64,000 bases of DNA from Pedococcus bigeumensis (GTDB taxonomy: Bacteria; Actinomycetota; Actinomycetes; Actinomycetales; Dermatophilaceae), in assembly GCF_006438965.1 (NCBI RefSeq), contig NZ_RCZM01000002.1, forward strand, positions 62,001-126,000, read 5' to 3'. How positions within the stretch are numbered: position 1 is the stretch's first letter; each line of letters opens with the position of its first letter. Shown piece by piece: positions 54,064 through 63,237 of the stretch. Both the position numbers and the translations under genes were made by a program. The notes below the pieces were generated by a model. The model was not told the origin of the DNA and ran no database searches. It was given only the letters and a program-made list of their open reading frames with translations.

Positions 54064-55000
54064 CTTCATCAACTCCCAGGTAAGCGGCGATGACCGCGGG
54101 GTTGTCCTGGATCTCGGCGGGCAGTCCCTCGGCGATCTTCTTGCCGAACTCGAGCACCACGATCCGGTCGGTGACACCCATGACCAGCTTCATGTCGTGC
54201 TCGATGAGCAGCACGGTGTAGCCCTGGTCGCGGATGGTCTGGATGAGCTCCATCAGCCGGGCCTTTTCCGCCGGGTTGAACCCGGCGGCCGGCTCGTCGA
54301 GGCACAGGAGCTTGGGGTTGGTTGCCAGGGCCCGGGCGATCTCGAGACGACGCTGGTCGCCATAGGGGAGGTTGCGCGCCAGCTCGTTGGCCCGCTTGTC
54401 CAGGCCCATGAACTTGAGCAGCTCGTAGGCGCGGTCCTCGCCTTCCGACTCCTCCGCGTGGTGCTTGGGCAGGCGGAGCAGCGCCGAGCCCATCCCGGTG
54501 GAGTGGTGCGCGTCGGCCCCGACCAGGACGTTCTCCAACGCGGTCATGTTGTGGAACAACCGGATGTTCTGGAAGGTCCGGGCGATACCGAGCTTCGTGA
54601 TCTGGAACTTCTTGCGCTTGCCCAGCGGCTCGCCCATGAATTTCACACCACCGGAGGTGGGCTGGTAGACGCCCGTCATCACGTTGAAGCAGGTCGTCTT
54701 GCCGGCACCGTTCGGTCCGATGAGACCGAGGATCTCGCCGGTGTTGATGTGGAACGAGACACCGTCGAGCGCCGTGACACCGCCGAACCGCAGCGTCACG
54801 TCGTCGACCTCGAGCAGCTTGCCCTTCGGCAGGGCGGCGACCTCCGGGACGCTGATGTCCACCGAGGTGTCGGGCGTGGTGTCGACAGCCTCGGCGCGCT
54901 CGGTGGCCTCGTCGTCGACCCGTGGCCCGGCCGTGGGTGTGGAGTCCTCGACCTTCCCCTTAGCCGGTTCGGGCGTCTTGTCTGGCGTCGTGTCAGGCAC
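54053..55000 (-). CDS. livG: Branched-chain amino-acid ABC transporter ATP-binding protein LivG
   Basis: 315 residues from the GTG at 55000 (AGGAG 6 nt upstream). The ATPase begins only at residue 62 (LLEVDDVTLRFGGVTALDGV): Walker A GPNGAGKTTC, Q-loop ARTFQNIRLFHNMTALENV, signature LPYGDQRRLEIARA, Walker B LCLDEPAAGFNP, and IEHDMKLVMGVTDRI. The first 60 residues are Thr/Pro/Asp/Glu-rich and probably disordered; LivG proteins normally start at the ATPase fold. It overlaps livM by 8 nt. Confidence 0.94.
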
Positions 55001-56123
55001 GAGCCACTCCTTCCTCGAGGACCTCTGTCTCGGCATCGGCCTTCGAGGCACGCACCGACCTTCGAGGTGGTAGCAGTCCCTGCGGCCGGAAGATGGCCAG
55101 GGCCATCAGCGCCAGGCCGAAGAGCAGGAACCGGGCGTCGGACAGGAACCGGAACTTCTCCGGCGCCCAGGTGAGCAGGGCGGCCGCGAGGATGACTCCC
55201 CAGCGGTTGCCCTGACCGCCGACAACGACCATGGCGACGAACAGCACCGAGTAGAGGATGGTGAAGTTGTCCGGGTTGATGAACTGCTGCTTGGTGGCGA
55301 AGAGGGCACCGGACAGGCCACCGATGGCCGCGCCGGTGGCGAAGGCCAGCAGCTTGAACCGGAACGTTGGGACACCCATCAGCTCGGCGGCGTCCTCGTC
55401 CTCACGGGTGGCCTCCCAGGCCCGGCCGACGCGCGAGTTCTGCATCCGCCAGTCGAGGAACAGCACGACACCGACAAGCGTGAGGGCGAGCCAGTAGTAC
55501 GGCACCGAGTCAGTGACGCCGAACTTGAGGAAGGTCGTCGTGTTGTCGAGGTCGACGAACGCCGTGAGGCCTTCCCATCGGATCTTGGGGATCTCGAACA
55601 GGTCGACGCCCGGGGGAGTCGGGATGTTCGAGATACCCCTGTTGCCGTTCGTCAGCCCACCCGCGTTGATGAGGATCAGCCGGACGATCTCACCGAAGCC
55701 GAGGGTGACGATGGCGAGGTAGTCGCCGCGGACGCGAAGCGTCGGAGCGCCGAGGATCACGCCCGAGATGAGCGTGACCACCATCGCCGCCGGGATGCAC
55801 AGCAGGAGCGGCAGCTTGGCGTGCTGGGAGCCGAGCACACCGACGGTGTAGGCGCCAATCGCGAAGAAGCCGATGTAGCCGAGGTCGAGGAGCCCGGCAT
55901 ACCCGATGACGATGTTGAGCCCGATAGCCACGAGGGCGTACATGGCGCAGGTGAACAGCACCGCGCCGAAGTCCGAGTCGGTCGTCGTGATCAGCGGCGG
56001 GTTGAGGATCGGCAGGAAGTAGACGAACACCACCGCAGCGACCATCAACACGATCCTGGCCCAGCGCGGCAGCCCGCGGAAGCGATCGCCTATGCCATGG
56101 AAGAAGCTCGAGACGGCGTTCAT
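54993..56123 (-). CDS. livM: Branched-chain amino-acid ABC transporter permease LivM
   Basis: 376 residues. About ten helices, with GLNIVIGYAGLLDLGYIGFFAIGAYT near 80-105 and the ATPase-contact loop SRVGRAWEATREDEDAAELMGVPTFRFKL near 270. The N-terminal 60 residues include an extra amphipathic stretch and one helix. The start overlaps the livH stop by 4 nt. It forms the membrane channel with LivH. Confidence 0.94.
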   Translation of the reverse strand: MNAVSSFFHGIGDRFRGLPRWARIVLMVAAVVFVYFLPILNPPLITTTDSDFGAVLFTCAMYALVAIGLNIVIGYAGLLDLGYIGFFAIGAYTVGVLGSQHAKLPLLLCIPAAMVVTLISGVILGAPTLRVRGDYLAIVTLGFGEIVRLILINAGGLTNGNRGISNIPTPPGVDLFEIPKIRWEGLTAFVDLDNTTTFLKFGVTDSVPYYWLALTLVGVVLFLDWRMQNSRVGRAWEATREDEDAAELMGVPTFRFKLLAFATGAAIGGLSGALFATKQQFINPDNFTILYSVLFVAMVVVGGQGNRWGVILAAALLTWAPEKFRFLSDARFLLFGLALMALAIFRPQGLLPPRRSVRASKADAETEVLEEGVARA

Positions 56124-57112
56124 GCGCGTGCCTTTCCGAGGGACTCGCCGAGCAGCCCAGTGGGCCGGAACAGCAGGATGACGACGAGGAGGGTGAAGGC
56201 GACCACGTCCTTCCACTGGCCTCCGAAGATGGCCTGACCGTAGTTCTCGGCCACGCCGAGGATGAAGCCACCGAGCAGCGCGCCACGCAGGTTGCCGATG
56301 CCGCCGAGGACAGCGGCGGTGAAGGCCTTCACGCCGAGCAGGAAGCCCGAGTTGTAGCGGATCTGCTCCACCTTCAGCAGGTACATCACCGCTGCTGCGC
56401 CGGCCATGGCACCGCCGATGACGAAGGTGAGTCGGATGACCCGGTCCCTGTTCACGCCCATCATGGCCGCGGACTCGGGGTCCTGGGCCACCGCACGAAT
56501 GCCCCGCCCCAGCCGGGACCGCTGCATGAACTGGTCCAGCAGGATCATCATGACGATGGCCGAGCCCAGGACGATGAGGTCCTTGTTGGAGACCTGGTAG
56601 TCGAAGACGTGGAACAGCCGCTTGGTCTCGATGTTCAGCCCGAATGGCGAGGCCTCGCGGGGACGCCCGACGTAGTCGACCATCTTGTTGTCGATCCCGA
56701 GGAGCTTGAACGGCTTGTCGCGCAGGCCCATCGTCTCGGAGAGGGTGTACGACGCTCCGATCGCCGAGATCAGCGCGATCAGGGGTGGGGAGTTGCGCTT
56801 GCGCAGCGGGCGGTAGGCGACGAACTCCAGACCGAGGGCCACCAGCGCTGACGCTGCCATGGCGGTGGCGAAGGCCACGACCAGGAGGCCCACGATCCCG
56901 AGGCCGCTGGCCTGGCTGGCGCCGAACGCAAGAAGCACCCAAACCGCCGCGAAGCCTCCCCACATGAAGACTTCGGAGTGGGCGAAGTTGATCAGGCGCA
57001 GCACGCCGTAGACCAGCGTGTACCCGAGAGCGATCAGCGCGTAGATGGCCCCGAAGGCCAACCCAGTGATCGTGAACTCCCAGAAATGGTTGAACAGAAG
57101 GCTAAAGTCCAT
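56120..57112 (-). CDS. livH: Branched-chain amino-acid ABC transporter permease LivH
   Basis: 330 residues. About eight helices, opening FTITGLAFGAIYALIALGYTLVYGVLRLINFAHSE-type (residues 13-47 in the LivH pattern), and loop RSRLGRGIRAVAQDPESAAMMGVN near 205 for contact with LivF/G. GGAGG precedes the ATG closely. Separated from livJ by a 112-nt gap containing a hairpin. Confidence 0.94.
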   Translation of the reverse strand: MDFSLLFNHFWEFTITGLAFGAIYALIALGYTLVYGVLRLINFAHSEVFMWGGFAAVWVLLAFGASQASGLGIVGLLVVAFATAMAASALVALGLEFVAYRPLRKRNSPPLIALISAIGASYTLSETMGLRDKPFKLLGIDNKMVDYVGRPREASPFGLNIETKRLFHVFDYQVSNKDLIVLGSAIVMMILLDQFMQRSRLGRGIRAVAQDPESAAMMGVNRDRVIRLTFVIGGAMAGAAAVMYLLKVEQIRYNSGFLLGVKAFTAAVLGGIGNLRGALLGGFILGVAENYGQAIFGGQWKDVVAFTLLVVILLFRPTGLLGESLGKARA

Positions 57113-57177
57113 CAGACCTCCGTGGTGGGGGACCGTTCCTCAGGGAGGGGTGGCCGCGACCGGACGGGAACACGGTA

Positions 57178-57213
57178 GCGGCCAGGACCTCCTGAGTGGA
57201 GAGTCCTGGCCGC
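57178..57213 (-). terminator. Hairpin between livJ and livH
   Basis: GCGGCCAGGAC and GTCCTGGCCGC make a perfect 11-bp stem; CTC and GAG inside extend it. It lies just after the livJ stop and within the operon, so it may lower transcription into the permease and ATPase genes or protect livJ mRNA. Confidence 0.6.
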
Positions 57214-57224
57214 AGCCGGTCGAA

Positions 57225-58361
57225 CTACTTGATTTCCTGATCCGCGACGATCTTGCCGCCGGTGACCTTGTAGGCCCACACGGAGACCTCTGCGGGCTCG
57301 CCCTTGGCGTCGAACTTGACGTTCTTGGTGACGCCCTTGGCGCTATAGGAGGTGATGAAGGCCGTCATGTCCGCTGAGGACGTCTTGCCGGCCTTGATTG
57401 CGGCCAGGAAGACGTTCGCGGCGTCATACGCCTCGGCCGAGTAGGTGGCCGGGTCCGAGTTGTAGGCCTTCTTGTACGCGGCACCGAACTCGGGAGCCTT
57501 GTCCGGGGGGAGGCACGGGCAGGTGACGATGGCGCCCTCTGCAGCCGCGCCGGCGCCCTTGATGAACCCGTCGTCCTTGACACCGTCAGCAGCCACGAAG
57601 GTGCCCGTGAAGCCACCGTCCTTCAGCTGCTTGACCAGCTTGCTGGCGTTCGAGTAGTAGCCACCGTAGAAGAACGCGGTGGCACCCGAGGCCTTGGCCT
57701 TGGTCACGGTGGCGGAGAAGTCGTCCTGCTTGCCGTCGGCCGCAGTCTCGTCGTTTCCGACCACGGCGGAGCCGAGGTCCTTCTTGACGAAGTCCGACAG
57801 GCCCTTGCCGTACTCGGAGGTGTCGTCGGAGACGAACACCTTGGTGGCCTTGAGGACGTCCTTGATGTACTTCGCCGCCGCAGGCCCCTGGGTGGCGTCG
57901 TTGCCGAGGATGCGGTGGAAGGTCTTCCAGCCGTTCTCGGACAGCAACGAGTTGGTGGCCGAGGCGGTGATGGTGTTGAGGCCGGCCTTCTCGAAGATGG
58001 GGTCGGCAGCCTTGGACTCACCGGAGAACGCCGGGCCGACGATGCCGACCAGCTTCTTGTCGGTGACGGCCTTCTGGGCCAGCCCGGGAGCGATGGACGG
58101 GTCACCCTGGCTGTCGAACGAGGTGAGCGTCACCTTGCAGCTCGGGTTCTTCTCGTTGTACTGCGTGACGGCGAGCTCGGCACCGTTCTTGATGTTGATG
58201 CCGAGGTTTGCGGCGTCACCAGTGAGGGCGCCGAAGAAGCCGATCTTGAGGTCACACGCCTTGGAACCGGCGTCGGTGCTGTTGCCGGTGGTTCCACCAC
58301 AGGCAGCCAGCGCGAGGGCAGCGGCCACAAGTGGCGCGCCAATCTTGAACACGGAACGCAA
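57225..58361 (-). CDS. livJ: Branched-chain amino-acid binding lipoprotein LivJ/LivK type
   Basis: 378 residues from the TTG at 58361; lipobox LAAC near residue 21, followed by GGTTGNS. Periplasmic-binding-protein type I fold: KIGFFGALTGDAANLGINIKNG near 36-58, FDSQGDPSIAPGLAQKAV, GIVGPAFSGESKAADPIFEKA and YYSNASKLVKQLKD. It captures Leu, Ile, Val or related compounds outside the membrane. AGGAGG overlaps codons of a longer reading from the ATG at 58379, which argues for TTG 58361 or GTG 58352; the exact start stays open. Separated from the permease genes by a hairpin. Confidence 0.92.
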   Translation of the reverse strand: MRSVFKIGAPLVAAALALAACGGTTGNSTDAGSKACDLKIGFFGALTGDAANLGINIKNGAELAVTQYNEKNPSCKVTLTSFDSQGDPSIAPGLAQKAVTDKKLVGIVGPAFSGESKAADPIFEKAGLNTITASATNSLLSENGWKTFHRILGNDATQGPAAAKYIKDVLKATKVFVSDDTSEYGKGLSDFVKKDLGSAVVGNDETAADGKQDDFSATVTKAKASGATAFFYGGYYSNASKLVKQLKDGGFTGTFVAADGVKDDGFIKGAGAAAEGAIVTCPCLPPDKAPEFGAAYKKAYNSDPATYSAEAYDAANVFLAAIKAGKTSSADMTAFITSYSAKGVTKNVKFDAKGEPAEVSVWAYKVTGGKIVADQEIK

Positions 58362-58379
58362 GACTCCTCCTGAAGTCAT

Positions 58380-58623
58380 TGGGTGCTCGCGGGCCGTACT
58401 GCGCCCGCGGGTCACCCCGGTTGGGGTGTGTGCAGACTATGCCGCCGTTCCCCCCGTGTGTGGGCACATCCGACCCATGCGTGACCGTGTCGTTACCACC
58501 CCGGTGGACAGATGCACATGAACCCCATGGCAGCGTCACACGTAGTACCCATGTCGGGCCCGCATGCTCGGCCACCCTTGGTCAGACCCCTCGGCAGGGG
58601 CACCTCCACCGAAAGGCGCGCGC
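58380..58623. other. Divergent control region between livJ and the Rieske gene
   Basis: About 240 nt without a gene. On the minus strand CATAGT near 58434-58439 could be the livJ -10. GAAAGG lies 7 nt before the Rieske ATG. No further structure is certain. Confidence 0.35.
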
Positions 58624-59076
58624 ATGACCAGCCCTGAAGACCACTCCACCACCGGTCCCTCTCGCCGCACCGTGCTGACGTCCGTCGGTCTCGCCGGTGT
58701 CGGCGTCACGGCCCTCGCCGGGTGCGGCTCCGCCGAGGACGCGGCGGGCACCGCCGCCAGCTCGGCCAAGGACGCCGCGACGGACGCCGTGAAGGACGCG
58801 ATCTCCAAGGCCACCATCCCGGTGGGCGGGGGCAAGATCTTCGCCGACCAGAAGGTCGTGGTCACCCAGCCCACCTCCGGTGACTTCAAGGCGTTCAGCG
58901 CGATCTGCACCCACCAGGCGTGCGTCGTGAGCGACATCGCCAACGGGACCATCAACTGCGCCTGCCACGGCAGCGAGTACGACATCACCACCGGCGCGGT
59001 GAAGAAGGGACCGGCCACCAAGGCGCTCCCCGAGAAGTCGGTCACGGTCAGCGGCGACGGGATCACGGTCACCTGA
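58624..59076 (+). CDS. Tat-exported Rieske 2Fe-2S lipoprotein
   Basis: 150 residues. The N-terminus has the twin-arginine motif SRRTVLTSVGLAG near residues 14-26 and a lipobox LAGC (Cys34), so the protein is probably folded, exported by Tat and lipid-anchored. An Ala/Asp/Lys-rich linker follows, then a small Rieske domain (about 60-150): ICTHQACVV supplies Cys and His, and INCACHGSEYD the second pair. Electron-transfer partner unknown; no cytochrome gene is adjacent. Own ribosome binding site GAAAGG. Confidence 0.88.
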   Translation: MTSPEDHSTTGPSRRTVLTSVGLAGVGVTALAGCGSAEDAAGTAASSAKDAATDAVKDAISKATIPVGGGKIFADQKVVVTQPTSGDFKAFSAICTHQACVVSDIANGTINCACHGSEYDITTGAVKKGPATKALPEKSVTVSGDGITVT

Positions 59077-59099
59077 CCGTCCCCGCCACAGCGCAGGGG

Positions 59100-59134
59100 G
59101 AGGTATGCCGCGTGGTCACGACGCGGCATACCTC
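59100..59134. terminator. Terminator after the Rieske gene
   Basis: GAGGTATGCCGCGT and ACGCGGCATACCTC form a perfect 14-bp stem with a 7-nt loop, 23 nt after the stop. It contains the recurring GGTATGCC word in both arms. Confidence 0.8.
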
Positions 59135-59186
59135 GACTCCCGCGGGAAGCGGGCCTCCCGCGCAGCGCACCGTCGGTGACCCTCCA

Positions 59187-59192
59187 TAGAGT
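59187..59192 (+). promoter_or_regulatory. Leaderless -10 box of uvrC
   Basis: TAGAGT, 6 nt, then the GTG at 59199. Confidence 0.55.
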
Positions 59193-59198
59193 GGAGCC

Positions 59199-61169
59199 GT
59201 GGCTAACCCGTCGACCTACCGTCCGGCGCCGGGGGAGATCCCCGTCGACCCGGGTGTCTACCGGTTCCGGGACTCGGCCAGGCGGGTCATCTACGTCGGC
59301 AAGGCCAAGTCGCTGCGGCCGCGGCTGTCGTCCTACTTCCAGGACATCGCCGCCCTGCACCCCCGGACGGCCACGATGGTCACGACGGCCGCGAGCGTCG
59401 AGTGGACCGTGGTCTCGACCGAGGTCGAGGCGCTCCAGCTCGAGTACTCCTGGATCAAGGAGTACGACCCGCGGTTCAACGTCAAGTACCGCGACGACAA
59501 GTCCTACCCATACCTCGCGGTGACCCTCGGTGAGGAGTTCCCGAGAGCCCAGGTGATGCGGGGGGCCAAGCGCAAGGGCACCCGCTACTTCGGGCCGTAC
59601 GCCCACGCCTGGGCGATCCGCGAGACCCTCGACCTGCTGTTGCGCGTGTTCCCCGTCCGCACCTGCTCCTCCGGCGTGTTCAAGCGAGCCGGACAGGTGG
59701 GGCGCCCCTGCCTGCTGGGCTACATCGACAAGTGCTCGGCGCCGTGCGTCGGCCGGGTCACGCCCGAGGAGCACCGCGCCATCGCCGAGGACTTCTGCGA
59801 CTTCATGGCCGGGAACACCGCCCGGTTCGTCAAGCGGCTCGAGCGCGACATGGCCGCCGCGTCGAAGTCGCTGGAGTTCGAGCAGGCCGCCCGGATGCGC
59901 GACGACCTGGTGGCGCTCGGCAAGGCGCTGGAGAAGTCCGCGATCGTCCTCGGGGACGGCACCGACGCCGACGTGTTCGCCCTCGAGGACGACGGGCTCG
60001 AGATCGCCGTCCAGGTGTTCCACGTCCGAGGCGGGCGGGTGCGCGGGCAACGCGGCTGGGTCGCCGAGATGGATGACGAGAGCGTGCCCGAGATCGTCGG
60101 TCACCTCCTCCAGCAGGTCTACGGCGGGGAGTCCGGTGACAGCGTGCCGCGCGAGGTGCTGGTGCCCGTGCTGCCGGAGGACCCTGACGCCGTGTCCATC
60201 TGGCTGGGGTCACTGCGCGGCTCCGGCGTCGACCTGCGGGTGCCTCAGCGGGGCGACAAGAGGACCCTGCTCGAGACGGTGCACCGCAACGCCAAGCAGT
60301 CCCTCGCCCGGCACAAGCTCGCCCGGGCCGGCGACCTGACCGCCCGCAGCCAGGCCTTGCAGGAGCTGCAGACCAGCCTCGACCTGGCCGACGCGCCACT
60401 GCGGGTCGAGTGCTACGACATCAGCCACATCCAGGGCTCGCAGGTCGTCGGGTCGATGGTGGTGTTCGAGGACGGCCTGGCCCGCAAGTCCGAGTACCGC
60501 CGGTTCGTCATCCGTGGCGAGCAGGTCGACGACACCGCGGCGATGGACGAGGTGCTGACGCGACGGTTCCAGCGCTACCTCGAGGAACGTGACCAGGCCA
60601 CCGATGTCGAGCTCGGTCCCGACCCCGAGGCCGGACCCGAGCGGATCGACCCCGACACCGGGCGGCCCAAGAAGTTCGCCTACCCGCCCAACCTCGTCGT
60701 CGTCGACGGTGGACTGCCCCAGGTCAACGCCGCACAGGCCGCCCTGACGGCCCTGGGCATCGACGACGTGGCGGTCGTCGGGCTGGCCAAGCGGCTCGAG
60801 GAGGTCTGGGTGCCGGGCCAGGACTACCCCGTCATCCTGCCGCGCACGAGCGAGGGCCTCTACCTCCTGCAACGGGTCCGCGACGAGGCGCACCGCTTCG
60901 CGATCACATTCCACCGGCAACGCCGGTCCAAGGCGATGACGACCAGCGCCCTGGACGGCATACCCGGTCTGGGGGAGACCCGGCGCAAGGCACTGCTGCG
61001 CCATTTCGGCTCGGTGAAGAAGGTTCGTGCCGCCACGGTCGAGGAGCTGCAGGAGGTTTCCGGCCTCGGACCTGCGCTGGCGGCCACGATTGCGGCAGAG
61101 TTGGCCACCGCAGACACTGCCGCTCCCGCCGTCAACCTGATGACCGGAGAGATCCTCGACGGTGACTGA
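59199..61169 (+). CDS. uvrC: Excinuclease ABC subunit C
   Basis: 656 residues from GTG. The GIY-YIG nuclease (about 15-100: [22 protein letters not shown]) makes the 3' incision, the UVR motif (about 210-245) binds UvrB, the RNase-H-like domain (from about 380: [21 protein letters not shown] with its Asp, and [15 protein letters not shown]) makes the 5' incision, and a helix-hairpin-helix pair at the end ([32 protein letters not shown]) binds DNA. It heads the run uvrC-rapZ-yvcK-whiA. Confidence 0.97.
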   Translation: MANPSTYRPAPGEIPVDPGVYRFRDSARRVIYVGKAKSLRPRLSSYFQDIAALHPRTATMVTTAASVEWTVVSTEVEALQLEYSWIKEYDPRFNVKYRDDKSYPYLAVTLGEEFPRAQVMRGAKRKGTRYFGPYAHAWAIRETLDLLLRVFPVRTCSSGVFKRAGQVGRPCLLGYIDKCSAPCVGRVTPEEHRAIAEDFCDFMAGNTARFVKRLERDMAAASKSLEFEQAARMRDDLVALGKALEKSAIVLGDGTDADVFALEDDGLEIAVQVFHVRGGRVRGQRGWVAEMDDESVPEIVGHLLQQVYGGESGDSVPREVLVPVLPEDPDAVSIWLGSLRGSGVDLRVPQRGDKRTLLETVHRNAKQSLARHKLARAGDLTARSQALQELQTSLDLADAPLRVECYDISHIQGSQVVGSMVVFEDGLARKSEYRRFVIRGEQVDDTAAMDEVLTRRFQRYLEERDQATDVELGPDPEAGPERIDPDTGRPKKFAYPPNLVVVDGGLPQVNAAQAALTALGIDDVAVVGLAKRLEEVWVPGQDYPVILPRTSEGLYLLQRVRDEAHRFAITFHRQRRSKAMTTSALDGIPGLGETRRKALLRHFGSVKKVRAATVEELQEVSGLGPALAATIAAELATADTAAPAVNLMTGEILDGD

Positions 61170-62142
61170 GCGCGATGATCGAGGAGACGGAGCAAGGATG
61201 ACCGACGAGGACGGCCCCGCCCCCGGGGATGGTGCTCCGGACGCGGCCGACTCCGCCGACCTTGCCGGCGGACGGGACCCGGCCGAGCTCGTGATCGTGA
61301 CGGGCATGAGCGGCGCCGGGCGGTCGACGACGGCCAACGTGCTCGAGGACTCCGGGTGGTACGTCATCGACAACCTGCCTCCGCAGCTGCTGGTCTCGCT
61401 GGCGGACCTCGCGACCGAGGCTCCCAGGCGGCCCAGCCTGCCGCGGCTGGCTGCTGTCGTGGACGTCCGTGCCCGCGGCTTCTTCGACCACCTGCAGACA
61501 GCCCTCGACGAGCTGCGCGAGCGCGGCTGGCGGCCGAACCTCGTCTTCCTCGACGCCACCGACGAGGCGATCGTGCGGCGGTTCGAGTCGGTCCGGCGAC
61601 CGCACCCGCTCCAGGGCGACGGCCGTCTGCTGGACGGGATCACCCGCGAGCGCGTCATGCTGGCCGACCTGAGGGCCAGGGCCGACGTCGTCATCGACAC
61701 CTCCGGCCTGAACGTCCACCAGCTGGCCAAGAAGGTCCACCCCGTTTTCTCCGGCGACATCGGCCACAAGGTGCGGATCGCCGTCATGTCCTTCGGCTTC
61801 AAGTACGGCGTGCCGCTGGACGCCGACTTCGTCTTCGACATGCGGTTCCTGCCCAACCCGTTCTGGATCCCAGAGCTGCGCAACTTCACCGGGCAGGACG
61901 CGCCGGTGGCCGAGTTCGTCATGGCCCAGGAGGGAGCGCCGGAGTTCGTCGACCGGGTCGTCGCCCTGATGGACCCGGTGACGGCCGGCTACATCCGCGA
62001 GGGACGCCGCTATGTCACCGTCGCGGTGGGCTGCACCGGGGGGAAGCACCGCTCGGTCGCCGTCGCCGAGGCACTGCGCAGCAGGCTCAGCAGCGAGGAC
62101 ATCGCGACCTTCGTCGTGCACCGTGACCTGGGGCAGGAGTGA
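61162..62142 (+). CDS. rapZ: RapZ/YvcJ family nucleotide-binding protein
   Basis: 326 residues from the GTG at 61162 overlapping uvrC; an ATG at 61198 after GGAG is an alternative. P-loop [18 protein letters not shown] near 45-62 with Arg in place of the usual Lys, as often in actinobacteria. [22 protein letters not shown] and the C-terminal [17 protein letters not shown] are hallmarks. In Escherichia coli RapZ binds small RNAs and UDP-sugars; in actinobacteria the role is unclear, possibly in envelope metabolism. Confidence 0.94.
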   Translation: MTERDDRGDGARMTDEDGPAPGDGAPDAADSADLAGGRDPAELVIVTGMSGAGRSTTANVLEDSGWYVIDNLPPQLLVSLADLATEAPRRPSLPRLAAVVDVRARGFFDHLQTALDELRERGWRPNLVFLDATDEAIVRRFESVRRPHPLQGDGRLLDGITRERVMLADLRARADVVIDTSGLNVHQLAKKVHPVFSGDIGHKVRIAVMSFGFKYGVPLDADFVFDMRFLPNPFWIPELRNFTGQDAPVAEFVMAQEGAPEFVDRVVALMDPVTAGYIREGRRYVTVAVGCTGGKHRSVAVAEALRSRLSSEDIATFVVHRDLGQE

Positions 62143-63092
62143 GGAGTGAGCGGGCTGTGACCGGCCCCGCAGTGGTCGCCCTCGGTGGCGGGCACGGTCT
62201 GGCAGCGTCGCTCGAGGCCCTCAAGCTGGTCTGCGACGACATCACAGCGGTCGTCACCGTCGCCGACAACGGCGGGTCCTCGGGGCGGCTCCGCGACGAG
62301 TTCGACGTGCTGCCGCCTGGTGACCTCCGGATGGCGCTGACCGCCCTCTGCGACGACACCGAGTGGGGCCACACCTGGCGGGACGTGCTGCAGCACCGGT
62401 TCCGCGGCGACGGCCAGCTCGGCGGCCACGCCCTCGGCAACCTGCTCATCACCGCCCTCTGGGACCTGCACCAAGACCCGGTCATCGGGCTCGACCTGGT
62501 CGGCCGACTGCTCAACGCCCGCGGCCGGGTGCTGCCGATGGCCGCGGTGCCGCTGGAGATCACGGCAAGGGTGCAGGGCCTGGACCCCGACGACCCACAG
62601 GCCCTGTCGACCCTGCGCGGCCAGGTGGCGGTCGCCACCACCAAGGGGACCGTCGTCAGCATCACCCTCGAACCGTCGGACCCGCCGTCGGCCCCAGATA
62701 CCGTCGCCGCCGTGCGCGAGGCCGACTGGGTGATCCTCGGGCCCGGGTCCTGGTTCACCTCGGTGATGCCGCACCTCATGGTGCCGGCCCTGCGCGACGC
62801 CCTGCACGACACCTCGGCGAAGCGGCTGCTGACCCTCAACCTCGAACACTCGGGCGAGACGGCCGGCTTCACCGCGGCCCGCCAGGTGGAGGCGCTGGTC
62901 GACCACGCGCCCCGGATGAGGCTCGACGCGGTGCTGGCCGACCCCAGCGCCGTGGATGATGAGGCAGGATTGCGAGCGGCCGCTGCGCGGCTGGGTGCAG
63001 AGCTCGTCCTTGCCCCGGTGGCGCAACGCGGCGCACCGGGGCACCATGACTCGCTGCGGCTGGCCGCGGCATACCGTGACCTGTTCGGCTGA
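62139..63092 (+). CDS. yvcK: YvcK/CuvA family (UPF0052, gluconeogenesis factor) protein
   Basis: 317 residues from the GTG at 62139, overlapping rapZ by 4 nt. Features: [18 protein letters not shown] near 12-29, [30 protein letters not shown] near 40-69 (the nucleotide/UDP-sugar site), [12 protein letters not shown] near 105 and [15 protein letters not shown] near 205. Members bind UDP-GlcNAc and are needed for growth on gluconeogenic carbon and normal cell shape. A downstream GTG at 62157 is possible. Confidence 0.95.
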   Translation: MRSERAVTGPAVVALGGGHGLAASLEALKLVCDDITAVVTVADNGGSSGRLRDEFDVLPPGDLRMALTALCDDTEWGHTWRDVLQHRFRGDGQLGGHALGNLLITALWDLHQDPVIGLDLVGRLLNARGRVLPMAAVPLEITARVQGLDPDDPQALSTLRGQVAVATTKGTVVSITLEPSDPPSAPDTVAAVREADWVILGPGSWFTSVMPHLMVPALRDALHDTSAKRLLTLNLEHSGETAGFTAARQVEALVDHAPRMRLDAVLADPSAVDDEAGLRAAAARLGAELVLAPVAQRGAPGHHDSLRLAAAYRDLFG

Positions 63093-63237
63093 CGTCGCGG
63101 CGGGCGACATGCTTGACGGACGTGGTTGAGTCGGACGAGCAGGTGCCAGTGCCCTCCGGGCGCGGCGGACGGGGAGACGGCAGAGCAGTGCGACGACAGC
63201 GGACCGGTGTGGGACAGCGAGATGGCAGGATGAACCA
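63093..63237. other. Gap between yvcK and whiA
   Basis: 145 nt with no gene seen. CAGGAT (63229-63234 region) is about 6 nt before the whiA ATG and could be a poor leaderless -10; AGGA in the same stretch could equally be a ribosome binding site. Confidence 0.3.

Noticed and set aside
58361-58379. ATG 58379 as the livJ start
   Set aside because: Possible, but the only ribosome binding site lies inside that extension, so TTG 58361 (or GTG 58352) is preferred.
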